Below are positions 8,841 to 17,209 of a stretch of DNA of 64,000 bases, in pieces. A program made the translations under genes and the position numbers. Origin of the DNA: Kitasatospora terrestris (GTDB taxonomy: Bacteria > Actinomycetota > Actinomycetes > Streptomycetales > Streptomycetaceae); contig NZ_BAABIS010000001.1 in the NCBI RefSeq assembly GCF_039542905.1, positions 3,720,001-3,784,000 on the forward strand, read 5' to 3'. Numbering within the stretch: position 1 is the stretch's first letter; every line of letters starts with the position of its first letter. Below the pieces are notes generated by a model that was not told the DNA's origin, did not search any database, and was given only the letters and a program-made list of their open reading frames with translations.

Positions 8841-9596
8841 ATGACGATCACTCACCGGATCATCGGCAGCGGCGAGCACCGGGTCATCGTGCTGCACGAC
8901 TGGTTCGGCACCAGCGCAGGCTGGAGCGCCTTCCTGGACTGCCTGGACGGCGACGTGTTCACCTACGCCCTGCCGGACTACCGGGGGTACGGGGATCGGC
9001 TGGACGTCCCCGGCACGTACACGCTGGCGGAGATCGCCGAGGACGTGCTGGCGCTCGCCGACGAGCTGGGCTGGGAGGAGTTCTCGCTGGTCGGGCACTC
9101 GATGGGCGGCAAGGCGGTGCAGCGGGTGCTGGCCGAGGCACCGCACCGGGTCCGCAAACTGGTCGGGCTGACCCCGGTGCCGGCCTCGGAGTACCGGCTG
9201 GAGGGCGACGCGTACGACCTCTTCCACGGCGCCGTGGAGCGGCCCGCGAACCGGCGGGCCATCCTCGACCTGGTCACCGGCCAGCGGGCGGGCGCGGTGT
9301 GGCTGGACCGGATGACCGCCCAGTCGCTCGCCCAGTCCCGCCCGGAGGCCTTCGCCGGGTACCTCGCCGACTGGACCACCCAGGACTTCGCCGCCAAGAT
9401 CGCCGGCTCCCGCCTCCCCGTGAAGGTCTTCATCGGCGAGCACGACGTCGCCCTGAACGAGCCCCTGATGCGCGCCACCTGGCTCACCCACTACCCGGAG
9501 GCGGAGCTGGAGGTGCTCGGCAACTGCGGCCACTACCCGCAGTACGAGCTGCCCGTGCGCCTCGCCGCCCGCCTGGAGGCCTTCCTCAACGAGTGA
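8841..9596 (+). CDS. alpha/beta hydrolase
   Basis: 251 residues of the alpha/beta-hydrolase fold. HDWFGTSAGW provides the oxyanion-side HG-like motif, GHSMGG (about residue 90) the nucleophile Ser elbow, GEHDVALNEP the region of the catalytic Asp, and GNCGHYPQYE the catalytic His. Family members are esterases, lipases, C-C hydrolases or haloperoxidase-like enzymes; the substrate is not readable. ATG 8841 has GAGGAG at good distance. It is divergent from the Ppx/GppA gene and converges with the SUKH-4 gene through a strong hairpin. Confidence 0.85.
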   Translation: MTITHRIIGSGEHRVIVLHDWFGTSAGWSAFLDCLDGDVFTYALPDYRGYGDRLDVPGTYTLAEIAEDVLALADELGWEEFSLVGHSMGGKAVQRVLAEAPHRVRKLVGLTPVPASEYRLEGDAYDLFHGAVERPANRRAILDLVTGQRAGAVWLDRMTAQSLAQSRPEAFAGYLADWTTQDFAAKIAGSRLPVKVFIGEHDVALNEPLMRATWLTHYPEAELEVLGNCGHYPQYELPVRLAARLEAFLNE

Positions 9597-9636
9597 GCGG
9601 CCCCGCCGGGGCGCCGGGCGCCCCACCCGTTGACCG

Positions 9637-9661
9637 CGGACCGGGCGGGGCGCCCGGTCCG
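9637..9661. terminator. bidirectional hairpin between hydrolase and immunity-type gene
   Basis: CGGACCGGGCG / CGCCCGGTCCG, 11-bp perfect stem with a GGG loop, lies between the two converging genes. It has no U-run, as is usual in this GC range. Confidence 0.6.
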
Positions 9662-9666
9662 CCCGG

Positions 9667-10944
9667 TCAGAGCACGCCGTGCCAGAGCTGCTCGACGATC
9701 ACGGCCCACCAGTTCTCCGGGTCGGCGAACGCGGTGGCGTCCAGCGTGGCCAGCGCCCACTGGAGCTCGGCGACGGCCGGCCCGGCGGCCGCCGGCGGCA
9801 GGTCGCGCAGGCGCGGGTAGCGCTCGGCGAACAGCAGCAGCGACCGGAGGAACGCCGTCAGGTCGGCATTGCAGTGCCGGGCCGCGCAGTCGTCCGGGTC
9901 GATCGCGCGGACCCGCCCCTGCGCGGTGTCCACGGTGATCAGCGCCCAGCCGTCCGAGCCGAGCAGCAGCTGCCCCAGGAGCGCCGCCCGGGCCGCCGCG
10001 GTCGCCCGAGCACCCCGGCCGAGCGCCTCGACCAGCGCGGCGACGTCCGGCAGCACCGGACCCGCCGCCTCGGCGACACCGTCCGCCGCCGGATGGTGCA
10101 CCGCGAAGAAGCCCTCGACCCGCCGCGGCAGACCCACCTCCAGCAGCGGACCCGCCACCGCCGCCGGCAGATCGGCGGCGGCCACCGCGTCCGGATCGAA
10201 CCGGCACACGCCGTCCGCCCCGAACACCGCCGCCAGCCGCCCCGCCAGCGCCTGCGCCGACTCGACCGGCGCCGGCGCCACCGCGACCGGGAACGGCACC
10301 CGGTTGAACGGGGTGCCGCGCCGCCCGGCCAGGGTCCGGACGTCCGCCGCCCGGTGGTCGAACCGCGGCCCGTACGGCAGGTCGTAGCCGACCGGCACCT
10401 CGGGCAGCTCCGCCAGCAGGCGCTGCGCCCAGTAGCCGCCCGGCAGCATCGTCGGCCGCAGGTCGGTACGGATCGCCAGCACGTCGGCCGCGGTCACGCC
10501 CTGCCGCTGCAACTGCTGCCAGCCGCGCAGCGCCGGATGCGGCAGCCCCGGCGCCGACTCCACCACCAGCGACTGCGGCTCGCCCGCCGCGTCCCGGTAG
10601 GCGAGCTCGGTCCGCGAACCCGGGCCGGTCACCGGCGGCAACGCCGGATCGTGACTGCCCGCACCCAGCCGGTCCCGGTACACCCGGACCACCTCCGGCA
10701 CCGGCACTGACGGCCACACGCTCAACTCACCGCTCGCCCGGTCCACCACCGCGCACGCAGCGCCGATCTCCTCCGGCGCCCGGCGCGCCCCGGTCAGCGG
10801 ATCCACCTGCACCGGCGACGGCTCCGGCCACACCACCCAGCCCAGGTCGAACTCGAACGAACGCACCGGCCGCGCGGTGTCCTGCGGAAGGTCGCCGTTC
10901 ACCCAGCGGTGGGCGGCGGCGAGAGCCTGCTCTCGGGTGATCAT
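9667..10944 (-). CDS. SUKH-4 immunity-type protein with YrhB-like and degenerate deaminase-like domains
   Basis: 425 residues in three parts. Residues 1-90 resemble the YrhB/Imm35 type of immunity domain (REQALAAAHRWVNG, FELGWVVWPE-like, EEIGAACAVVDRASGEL). Residues about 105-190 resemble the nucleotide-deaminase-like domain of polymorphic toxin systems (ELAYRDAAGE, VESAPGLPHPALRGW, LPGGYWAQ, YDLPYG). From memory of relatives, I would expect a zinc-binding His-Ala/Glu site and two Cys in LxPC...PGGYC; here H136 is followed by Pro-Ala, and Thr165 and Trp172 replace the cysteines. Residues about 195-425 are SUKH-4 (GTPFNRVPF, LGSDGWALITVD, NADLTAFLRSLLLFAERYP, ENWWAVIVEQLWHG). ATG 10944 overlaps the toxin stop as ATGA, so translation is coupled. 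A role as partner or immunity protein is inference from context. Confidence 0.8.
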   Translation of the reverse strand: MITREQALAAAHRWVNGDLPQDTARPVRSFEFDLGWVVWPEPSPVQVDPLTGARRAPEEIGAACAVVDRASGELSVWPSVPVPEVVRVYRDRLGAGSHDPALPPVTGPGSRTELAYRDAAGEPQSLVVESAPGLPHPALRGWQQLQRQGVTAADVLAIRTDLRPTMLPGGYWAQRLLAELPEVPVGYDLPYGPRFDHRAADVRTLAGRRGTPFNRVPFPVAVAPAPVESAQALAGRLAAVFGADGVCRFDPDAVAAADLPAAVAGPLLEVGLPRRVEGFFAVHHPAADGVAEAAGPVLPDVAALVEALGRGARATAAARAALLGQLLLGSDGWALITVDTAQGRVRAIDPDDCAARHCNADLTAFLRSLLLFAERYPRLRDLPPAAAGPAVAELQWALATLDATAFADPENWWAVIVEQLWHGVL

Positions 10945-13900
10945 CGCTTGCTGCTCCCGGCGGTGCGGTGGACAGTGAGCCGCGACCGCGGCGCGGCAGG
11001 CGCCGGCTCCGCCGGGGAGGCGGAAGGCCGCGCCGAGGCAACGGTTTCCGGCTCCGCCGGATGGCCGGCCGGCTGCGCCGGTGCGGTGGCACCGGTTCCC
11101 GGCTCCGCCGGGGGGCCGGACGGCTGCGTCACCACGACCTCGCCCACCGGCTCCGCCGGGCGGCCGGACGGCTGGTCCGCGGCAGCGCCGCCCACCGCCC
11201 CGGCGGCGGCCGGGACCGGCTCCGCCGGGCGGGCCGCCTCGACGGGCGGCTGCGCCGGAGCGGTGGCGACGGCAGCCGGCTCCGCCGGGGTGGCGGGGAC
11301 GGCGGTGGTGGCGGGGAGGGGTTCGGCGAGGTCGAGCGGGCGGTTGTCCGCGGCGACGGCGATGGCCCAGAGACCGTTGTCGGCCGGGTAGAGCGGCCGG
11401 TCGGAGCGGTAGCCGGTGAGGTGGTCGAGCCAGGTGATCTCGCCCTGGTGGTTGACCGCGTTCCAGGTGTGCGAGCGCCCGAACCCGTCCAGCGTGAGCA
11501 GGACCGCGCGGCTGCCGCTGCCCGCGGCCCGCAGCGCTCCCGCCACCTGCCGGTAGCCGCCGTCGCCGTCCCCGAGGTCGAGGAAGGGCGCGCCGAGTTC
11601 CCGTTCGGCGCGGTCGCGTCCGCCGCGCTCGCCGGCGGGCCCGTCGGGCAGCCGGGGTGCGGCGCAGGTCGGGTACCCGCCGACGGTGTCCACGCCGGAC
11701 AGCGCGACGTCGACGGAGTTGTTGGCGCGCCCGGCCTCGCGGGGGCCGCCGCCGTTGAGCGCCTCGATCCAGTCGCCGGCCCGCGGGTCGGGTGCGGGCA
11801 GCGGGGTGCGGCGGACGGCGTCCGCCTGGTGTGCGGGGTCGACCGGGCCGAGTCCGCCGGGCAGGCCGTACGGGCGGCTGTCGGCGATGGTCCGCGGGGT
11901 GCCGGGTTCGGCGGGCGGCGCGGGGGGCGCGGTGCGGTAGGTCTGCCAGACGAGCCAGGCGGCGGCGACCTGTCCGGGGTGGACGGGCAGCGCGGAGAGC
12001 GGTCCGCCGTCGGGGCCGCGGCGGCGGTCGGTGTCGGTGACCGGGTCGAAGCGGACCGGGTTGGCGGGCGTGTACTGCCCGATCGCACCGCCGCCGGGCT
12101 GCGCGGGGCCGCCGACGGGCGGTCGCGGGCCGGTGCCGGGTGCCTGCTGGGTGGTGTGCTGGCCGACGCCGATGACGGCGGCGCCGCCCTGCTGGGCACC
12201 GGCGCCCGCCGAACCGGCGGCACCCGGCGAGCCGGCGGCACCGGGCGCGCCGGCGACCGGACCGGTCTGGACGGGGGTGCCGCCCGCACCGGCTGCGGGC
12301 GCGGCGCCGCCGGGTGCCGCGCCGGCGACGGGACCGGCACCGACCGGACCTCCGCCGACGACGGGTGCACCGGCGACCGGGCCCGCGCCGACCGGTCCGC
12401 CTAGCATGCCGCCGCCCGCGACGGATCCGCCGCCGAGCGGGGAGCCGCCGCCGACCGGGCCGAGCTGGAAGTTCCCGGAGCCCGCCGAGGCGTGCCCGCC
12501 GCCGGACGCGCCGCCGCCGAAGGACGGCTCGGCCGCCCGGTGGCCGCCACCGCCGCCGCCGGACCAGATGTCGCCGGTGGAGACGGGTGCGCTGGGCGCG
12601 GGGGCGACCGCGACGGAGTCGGTGTGCACGGCCGCCGGGCCGTGGTGGACCGGGGGCGGCGTCCAGTCGTCGCCGGGGTCGAAGGCCGGTGCCGGCGCCT
12701 GGTACCCGCCGGTGTAGCCGCCGTTGGCGTGGCCGGTGTAGGTGCTGCTGCGGCCGTGTCCGCCGGACTGGCCGCCGCTGCCCTGGTCGTAGCCGCCGTT
12801 CGGCCGGACGCCGCCGTCGGCCGGGGTCTGGACGCCCGCGGACATGCCGGCCGCCTGGACGCTGATGCCGCCGCGCCCGTCCGGCCCGTCGGGGCCGATC
12901 ACGACCTGCGGGCCGCCGTGCTTGCCGTGCGGTGCGGGGCCGTCCCCGGGGGTGTCGGCGCCGATCTGGACGCCGTGCTGGTCCACGCCGAGCACCGGCT
13001 GCCCGCCGATGTTCACCTGCAGCCCGCCGTGGTCGCCGGGGCCGCCGAGCGGGACCGGCCGGCCGTGCTGGTCGAAGACCACGGTGCGGCCGTCCGGACC
13101 GGTGGCGTGGCCGTCCTGACCGACCGTCACCGCCGTGCCGTCGACGCCGGCCAGCAGTCGGCCCTGGGAGTCGGCGGCGAGCGCGGAGACCTGTCGGCCG
13201 TCCGCGCCGAGCAGCACGGGGTGGCCGTCGGCGCCGACCTGCGGCCGGCCGTCGGCGGAGAGGGCCAGGGCGAGGCCGGTGCCGATCAGGACGCCGGTGC
13301 CGCCGACCAGCAGCGGCTTGCCGTCGGTGCCGCGCAGCGGGCGGCCGTCCTCGCCGACGGCGAGGCCGCTGACCGGCTTGCCCTCGGCGTCGACCACCTG
13401 GGCGCGGCCGTCCTCGCCGACGGTGATCTGCACGCCTTCGACGCCGCGGACCTCCTTGCCGTCCGCGCCGACCAGGATCGGGTTGCCGTGCCGGTCGGTC
13501 TTGATCGCGCCGTCCTGGTCGACGGCGGGGCGCAGTTCGCGGACCCCGGCGACCTCGACCGAGCGGGCGACCTTCGCGGCGGCGGCTCCGGCCGCTCCGC
13601 CGGCGCTGCCGGCAGACATCACCCGGGCGGCGCTGTACTCGCGCTTCTCGCCGTGCAGGCCGCGCCCGTCCGCCTGGGCGATCCGCTCCAGCGCGATGAC
13701 CGCCGGCTCCTTGGCGGCGGCCTGGACGGCTTCCTTCATCTCCCGGGCGAGCTCGTGCAGCAGCCCGGCGATCTTCAGCTTGGCACCCTCGACGGCGACC
13801 GCCTCGCCGACCTCGGCGACCACGTCCTTGACCGCGCCGACGGCTGCGCCGACCAGCCCGGCGAGGCCGTCGCCGGCGTGCGCCATCTGCTGCTCGGCCT

Positions 13901-14291
13901 TCGCCTCGGCGGCGTCGGCCTTCTTGATCTCCTCGGCCAACTCGGTGAGGACGGCGATCACTTCGGCCTTGCAGTGGTCGACGGCGCAGGCCGCCCGGTC
14001 GAAGGCCCGGCCCATCGTCTCGGCGGCGGCGTGCGCGTCGTCCAGGTGGCCGCGGCCGCTCCCGGCGAACGCTCGCCAGTGCTCGGCGAAGGCGTCGACG
14101 GCCGGCCCGGAGTTCTCGGCGGTGACCCGCTCGGCGGACGAAGCGCCGCGCCGGGCCAGCTGCTCGGCGTCGGCGCCGAACTCCCGCCACACCGCCGCTG
14201 CCCGGCGCAGCCCGTCCTCGTCCGCCTGCGGCCAGTGGTGACCGGTCCGCGCCAGCGCGGGGGCCAGCTCCTCGGGCAGCTTCCTGGACAC
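10941..14291 (-). CDS. polymorphic-toxin-like protein: WXG100-like N-terminus, DG repeats, glutamine-deamidase-like C-terminus
   Basis: 1116 residues. The N-terminus (1-110; GHHWPQADEDGLRRAAAVWREFG) matches the WXG100-like/CpnT-type N-terminal domain, followed by an Ala-rich helical region (110-230), imperfect DG repeats (about 240-480, e.g. GNPILVGADGKEV, GRPLRGTDGKPLLVG), a Gly/Pro/Ala linker (480-790), a toxin-like domain (about 845-975) and a PAEP-repeat tail. The toxin part resembles the toxin glutamine deamidase/papain-like family (LNGGG...RANNSVDVAL, SHTWNAVNH, ITWLDHLTG). His941 and Asp956 of a Cys-His-Asp triad are present, but Ser859 stands where relatives have Cys (NNC), and the next usual Cys is Val862. 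The enzyme may therefore be inactive or altered. No Sec signal; export with the WXG100 partner by an ESX/type VII-like route is inferred. GTG start with GGGGGAGAG upstream. Confidence 0.8.
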   Translation of the reverse strand: MSRKLPEELAPALARTGHHWPQADEDGLRRAAAVWREFGADAEQLARRGASSAERVTAENSGPAVDAFAEHWRAFAGSGRGHLDDAHAAAETMGRAFDRAACAVDHCKAEVIAVLTELAEEIKKADAAEAKAEQQMAHAGDGLAGLVGAAVGAVKDVVAEVGEAVAVEGAKLKIAGLLHELAREMKEAVQAAAKEPAVIALERIAQADGRGLHGEKREYSAARVMSAGSAGGAAGAAAAKVARSVEVAGVRELRPAVDQDGAIKTDRHGNPILVGADGKEVRGVEGVQITVGEDGRAQVVDAEGKPVSGLAVGEDGRPLRGTDGKPLLVGGTGVLIGTGLALALSADGRPQVGADGHPVLLGADGRQVSALAADSQGRLLAGVDGTAVTVGQDGHATGPDGRTVVFDQHGRPVPLGGPGDHGGLQVNIGGQPVLGVDQHGVQIGADTPGDGPAPHGKHGGPQVVIGPDGPDGRGGISVQAAGMSAGVQTPADGGVRPNGGYDQGSGGQSGGHGRSSTYTGHANGGYTGGYQAPAPAFDPGDDWTPPPVHHGPAAVHTDSVAVAPAPSAPVSTGDIWSGGGGGGHRAAEPSFGGGASGGGHASAGSGNFQLGPVGGGSPLGGGSVAGGGMLGGPVGAGPVAGAPVVGGGPVGAGPVAGAAPGGAAPAAGAGGTPVQTGPVAGAPGAAGSPGAAGSAGAGAQQGGAAVIGVGQHTTQQAPGTGPRPPVGGPAQPGGGAIGQYTPANPVRFDPVTDTDRRRGPDGGPLSALPVHPGQVAAAWLVWQTYRTAPPAPPAEPGTPRTIADSRPYGLPGGLGPVDPAHQADAVRRTPLPAPDPRAGDWIEALNGGGPREAGRANNSVDVALSGVDTVGGYPTCAAPRLPDGPAGERGGRDRAERELGAPFLDLGDGDGGYRQVAGALRAAGSGSRAVLLTLDGFGRSHTWNAVNHQGEITWLDHLTGYRSDRPLYPADNGLWAIAVAADNRPLDLAEPLPATTAVPATPAEPAAVATAPAQPPVEAARPAEPVPAAAGAVGGAAADQPSGRPAEPVGEVVVTQPSGPPAEPGTGATAPAQPAGHPAEPETVASARPSASPAEPAPAAPRSRLTVHRTAGSSKR

Positions 14292-14328
14292 GTGCTCTCC
14301 CCCTTCGGGTGGTGCGGGATCAGGCGTG

Positions 14329-14376
14329 GTGCGAATGCGAGTGCGATGTCAGGTGCGATGTCGGGTGCGACGTCGG
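14329..14376 (-). repeat. four 12-bp tandem repeats in the toxin gene leader
   Basis: Four adjacent 12-base units (plus strand GTGCGAATGCGA, GTGCGATGTCAG, GTGCGATGTCGG, GTGCGACGTCGG) fill much of the 141-base gap between the WXG100 gene and the toxin gene. They are not coding on the gene strand. Confidence 0.8.
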
Positions 14377-14432
14377 ACACGGTTCGAGCCGGCGTACGGC
14401 AACTGCGTGCCGCCGCCCACCTGTTCCGGGAA

Positions 14433-14798
14433 TCAGACGGCGCCGGGGCCGTGCCCGGTTGCGCCGGGCGCGGCGGAGCCGAGTCCGCCCTCCAGCCCGG
14501 TGAAGTCGACCTTGACCTGGCGGTCGGTGCGCTCGACGCTGTCCGCCATGGTGTGCAGGCCGGTGCCGATCCGGCCGAGCCGGTCCGCCAGGCCCTGCAG
14601 TCCGGCCAGCACGCCCTCGCGCGCCTCGCCGTACGCCCCGCCGAACGGCGCCCCCGGCTCGTCGGTGCCCCACGGGGTGCCGAGCCCGGCCAGCTGCTGC
14701 TCCAGGTTCACCGCCGCGCGCTGGAACTCGCCCGAGACGGTCTCGAACTCCCGCCCCTCGCCGTGGACTTCCCACGTGTTGATCCTGACATCGGCCAT
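14433..14798 (-). CDS. WXG100 / ESAT-6-like protein
   Basis: 121 residues, mostly helical. The pattern [27 protein letters not shown] fits the turn between two helices of WXG100 proteins (W-G in place of the strict WXG), and the second helix ([20 protein letters not shown]) is amphipathic. A Gly/Pro-rich tail ends the protein. WXG100 proteins are exported by ESX/type VII systems and often precede toxins with WXG-like N-termini, as here. ATG 14798 has GGGGGAGGGA upstream. It is first in the operon with the toxin and the SUKH-4 gene. No secretion ATPase (EccC-like) is in the window. Confidence 0.8.
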   Translation of the reverse strand: MADVRINTWEVHGEGREFETVSGEFQRAAVNLEQQLAGLGTPWGTDEPGAPFGGAYGEAREGVLAGLQGLADRLGRIGTGLHTMADSVERTDRQVKVDFTGLEGGLGSAAPGATGHGPGAV

Positions 14799-15010
14799 CG
14801 CCGCGTCCCTCCCCCGTCCCCGTGGGCGCCGGAGCACCCGGCCGTCGTCCGGCCTCGCGCCATCCTAGGCCCGCCCCCCGGGCCCACCGCCCCGGCTGCG
14901 GCCCTTTTCACAGCGGTTTCACCACCCTCGACCGGACCATTGCGGACGTTCGTCGAGAAATCGTCGCAATTGCCACCGCCGACCGCGCCCGGTCCGGCCC
15001 TCCGAGGCCA

Positions 15011-15016
15011 TACCCT
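15011..15016 (+). promoter_or_regulatory. -10 hexamer TACCCT, leaderless layout
   Basis: TACCCT, six bases, then GTG 15023; no Shine-Dalgarno sequence. Confidence 0.55.
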
Positions 15017-15022
15017 TGCCGG

Positions 15023-15865
15023 GTGGCAGCAGCAGAGACCGCGAAGAGCAAGAAGACCAAGAAGGCCAAGGCCGTCGACCTGGCGATGCCGACCGTCGGC
15101 GAGGTGCCGCTCGACTTCCCGCGCGCCTGGGTCGAGTTCACCGACCCGGCCGACGCCGACCAGGTGTTCCGCTGCGACCTGACCTGGCTGACCTCCCGCT
15201 GGGGCTGCATCTTCGGCAAGGGCTGCCACGGCATCCGGCCCGGCCGCGGCGAGTCCGACGGCTGCTGCACGCTCGGCGCCCACTACTCCGACGAGGACGA
15301 CGAGCAGCGCGTCATCGGGCACGCCTCCCGGCTCACCCCGGACATCTGGGAGAACCACGGGCACGGCACCGACGCCGAGGGCCGGATCCTGGTCGACGGC
15401 GGCATCACCATGTTCGACGAGGACGGCGACCGCCAGACCCGCCGGGTGAACGGCGCCTGCCTCTTCCTGAACAGCCCCGGGTTCCCCGGCGGCGCGGGCT
15501 GCTCGCTGCACATCCTGGCCCTGCGCGAGGGCAAGGAGCCGCTGGAGACCAAGCCGGACGTCTGCTGGCAGCTCCCGATCCGCCGCACCTACGACTGGAT
15601 CGACCGCCCCGACGACACCCGCTACCTCCAGGTCTCCATCGGCGAGTACGACCGCCGCGGCTGGGGCCCCGGCGGCCACGACCTGCACTGGTGGTGCACC
15701 GGCTCCCCGGAGGCCCACAACGCCCCCGACCCGGTCTACGTCAGCTACCGCCCCGAGCTCACCGAGCTGATGGGCGAGCCCGCGTACGACGTCCTGGTCG
15801 AGCTCTGCGAGGCCCGCATCGCGGCCAAGGGCCACAAGAAGCTGGCCCCCCACCCCGCCGACTGA
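15023..15865 (+). CDS. cysteine-rich conserved actinobacterial protein, unknown
   Basis: 280 residues. After a Lys/Ala-rich start ([17 protein letters not shown]) comes a globular protein with a cysteine cluster around residues 55-85 ([25 protein letters not shown]) and further Cys/His positions ([38 protein letters not shown]). The pattern suggests a metal- or Fe-S-binding site like those of YkgJ/DUF3109-type cysteine-cluster proteins, but I cannot assign it firmly. The GTG start is supported by TACCCT six bases upstream, so the mRNA is probably leaderless. It stands alone between the toxin operon and nuoD. Confidence 0.75.
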   Translation: MAAAETAKSKKTKKAKAVDLAMPTVGEVPLDFPRAWVEFTDPADADQVFRCDLTWLTSRWGCIFGKGCHGIRPGRGESDGCCTLGAHYSDEDDEQRVIGHASRLTPDIWENHGHGTDAEGRILVDGGITMFDEDGDRQTRRVNGACLFLNSPGFPGGAGCSLHILALREGKEPLETKPDVCWQLPIRRTYDWIDRPDDTRYLQVSIGEYDRRGWGPGGHDLHWWCTGSPEAHNAPDPVYVSYRPELTELMGEPAYDVLVELCEARIAAKGHKKLAPHPAD

Positions 15866-16045
15866 CTCCGGGCACCGGCGTCGCCGCCGTACGGCGTCTC
15901 GACCTGCCAGTGCTCCCACTGGTCGAGATCGTGCATGACGTAGCGCCGCATGAAGTTCCCGGGGCAAAATGCCCCGGGTGCGCCGGAGAGTGAGCGGCGT
16001 GGAACGAGGAACAACGGGGACGAACGGATGCCGCCCGTCCGGCGG

Positions 16046-17209
16046 TCACTTGTCGATGTCGCCGACGACGAAGAACATCGAGCCGAGGATCGCCACCATG
16101 TCGGCCACCAGCGTGCCGGGCAGCAGTTCGGTCAGCGCCTGGATGTTGTTGTAGGACGCCGAGCGCAGCTTGAGGCGCCACGGCGTCTTCTCGCCGCGCG
16201 AGACCAGGTAGTAGCCGTTGATGCCGAGCGGGTTCTCGGTCCAGGCGTAGGTCTCGCCCTCGGGGGCCTTGAGCACCTTGGGCAGTCGCAGGTTGATCGG
16301 GCCCGGCGGGAGTTCGGCGAGCCGGTCGAGGCAGGCGTCGGCGAGCTCCAGCGCGTTGACGGTCTGCTCCAGCAGGCACTCGAACCGGGCGAGGCAGTCG
16401 CCCTCGTCCCGGACCGAGACCCTGAGGACGTCCTGCAGCTCGCCGTACGCGAGGTAGGGCTCGTCCCGGCGCAGGTCGAAGTCGACGCCGCTGGCCCGGC
16501 CGATCGGGCCGCTGACGCCGTACGCGTGGACCTGCTCGCGGCTGAGCACGCCGACGCCGGCGGTGCGGCCGCGGAAGATCTCGTTGCCGAGGACCAGGTC
16601 CTCGAAGACCGGGAGCTGGGAGCGGACCACGCCGACCGCGGTCCGGACCCGGCCGAGCCAGCCGGCGGGCAGGTCCTCCTTGAGGCCGCCGACCCGGTTG
16701 AACATGTAGTGCATGCGCCCGCCGGAAGCCTCCTCCAGGACGTGCTGGAGCTCCTCGCGGCCGTTGAAGGCGTGGAAGATCGGGGTGATGCCGCCGAGCT
16801 CCAGCGGGTACGAGCCGAGGAACATCAGGTGGTTGAGCACCCGGTTGAGCTCGGCCAGCAGCGTCCGCAGCCAGACCGCGCGCCGGGGGACCTCCATGCC
16901 GAGCATCCGCTCGACGGCGAGGACGACGCCGAGCTCGTTGGCGAAGGCGGAGAGCCAGTCGTGCCGGTTGGCCAGCATGATGATCTGCCGGTAGTCGCGG
17001 GCCTCGAAGAGCTTCTCCGCGCCGCGGTGCATGTAGCCGATCACCGGCTCGGCGGCGACGATGCGCTCGCCGTCGAGCACCAGCTTGAGCCGCAGCACGC
17101 CGTGGGTGGACGGGTGCTGGGGGCCGATGTTGAGCACCATGTCGCTGGTGCCCAGCTCGCCCGTCAGCGTCTGTGCGCCCGCGCCGATCCCGACCGTGGT
17201 CTCCCTCAT
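16046..17209 (-). CDS. nuoD: NADH-quinone oxidoreductase subunit D (stand-alone copy)
   Basis: 387-residue 49-kDa/Nqo4-type subunit of complex I, which lines the quinone site in the peripheral arm at the membrane. Family landmarks are [15 protein letters not shown] near residue 27, [10 protein letters not shown] near 59, and the C-terminal [37 protein letters not shown] region, the usual end of the subunit. Arg82 in NRHDW matches the arginine that complex I assembly methyltransferases modify in the mitochondrial subunit. No other nuo gene is adjacent, so it is a paralogue or a detached gene rather than part of the 14-gene operon. ATG 17209 overlaps the stop of the upstream methyltransferase (ATGA), indicating translational coupling. 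Confidence 0.93.
   Translation of the reverse strand: MRETTVGIGAGAQTLTGELGTSDMVLNIGPQHPSTHGVLRLKLVLDGERIVAAEPVIGYMHRGAEKLFEARDYRQIIMLANRHDWLSAFANELGVVLAVERMLGMEVPRRAVWLRTLLAELNRVLNHLMFLGSYPLELGGITPIFHAFNGREELQHVLEEASGGRMHYMFNRVGGLKEDLPAGWLGRVRTAVGVVRSQLPVFEDLVLGNEIFRGRTAGVGVLSREQVHAYGVSGPIGRASGVDFDLRRDEPYLAYGELQDVLRVSVRDEGDCLARFECLLEQTVNALELADACLDRLAELPPGPINLRLPKVLKAPEGETYAWTENPLGINGYYLVSRGEKTPWRLKLRSASYNNIQALTELLPGTLVADMVAILGSMFFVVGDIDK

Noticed and set aside
9667..14190. SUKH-4 frame extended to 1507 codons through the toxin gene
   Set aside because: The additional translation is Arg-rich shadow of the toxin; the ATGA overlap at 10941-10944 fixes the start.
14329..14376. Possible CRISPR or integration repeats upstream of the toxin
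   Set aside because: 12-base contiguous units without spacers and no integrase nearby.
10941..14798. Complete type VII (ESX) secretion locus
   Set aside because: Only a WXG100 protein and toxin-like gene are present; no EccC, EccB, EccD, EccE or mycosin gene is in the window.
12492..15182. 896-codon open frame antisense to the toxin gene
   Set aside because: Ala/Gly/Arg-rich shadow with no start signal or domain; it crosses the real WXG100 and toxin genes and intergenic repeats.
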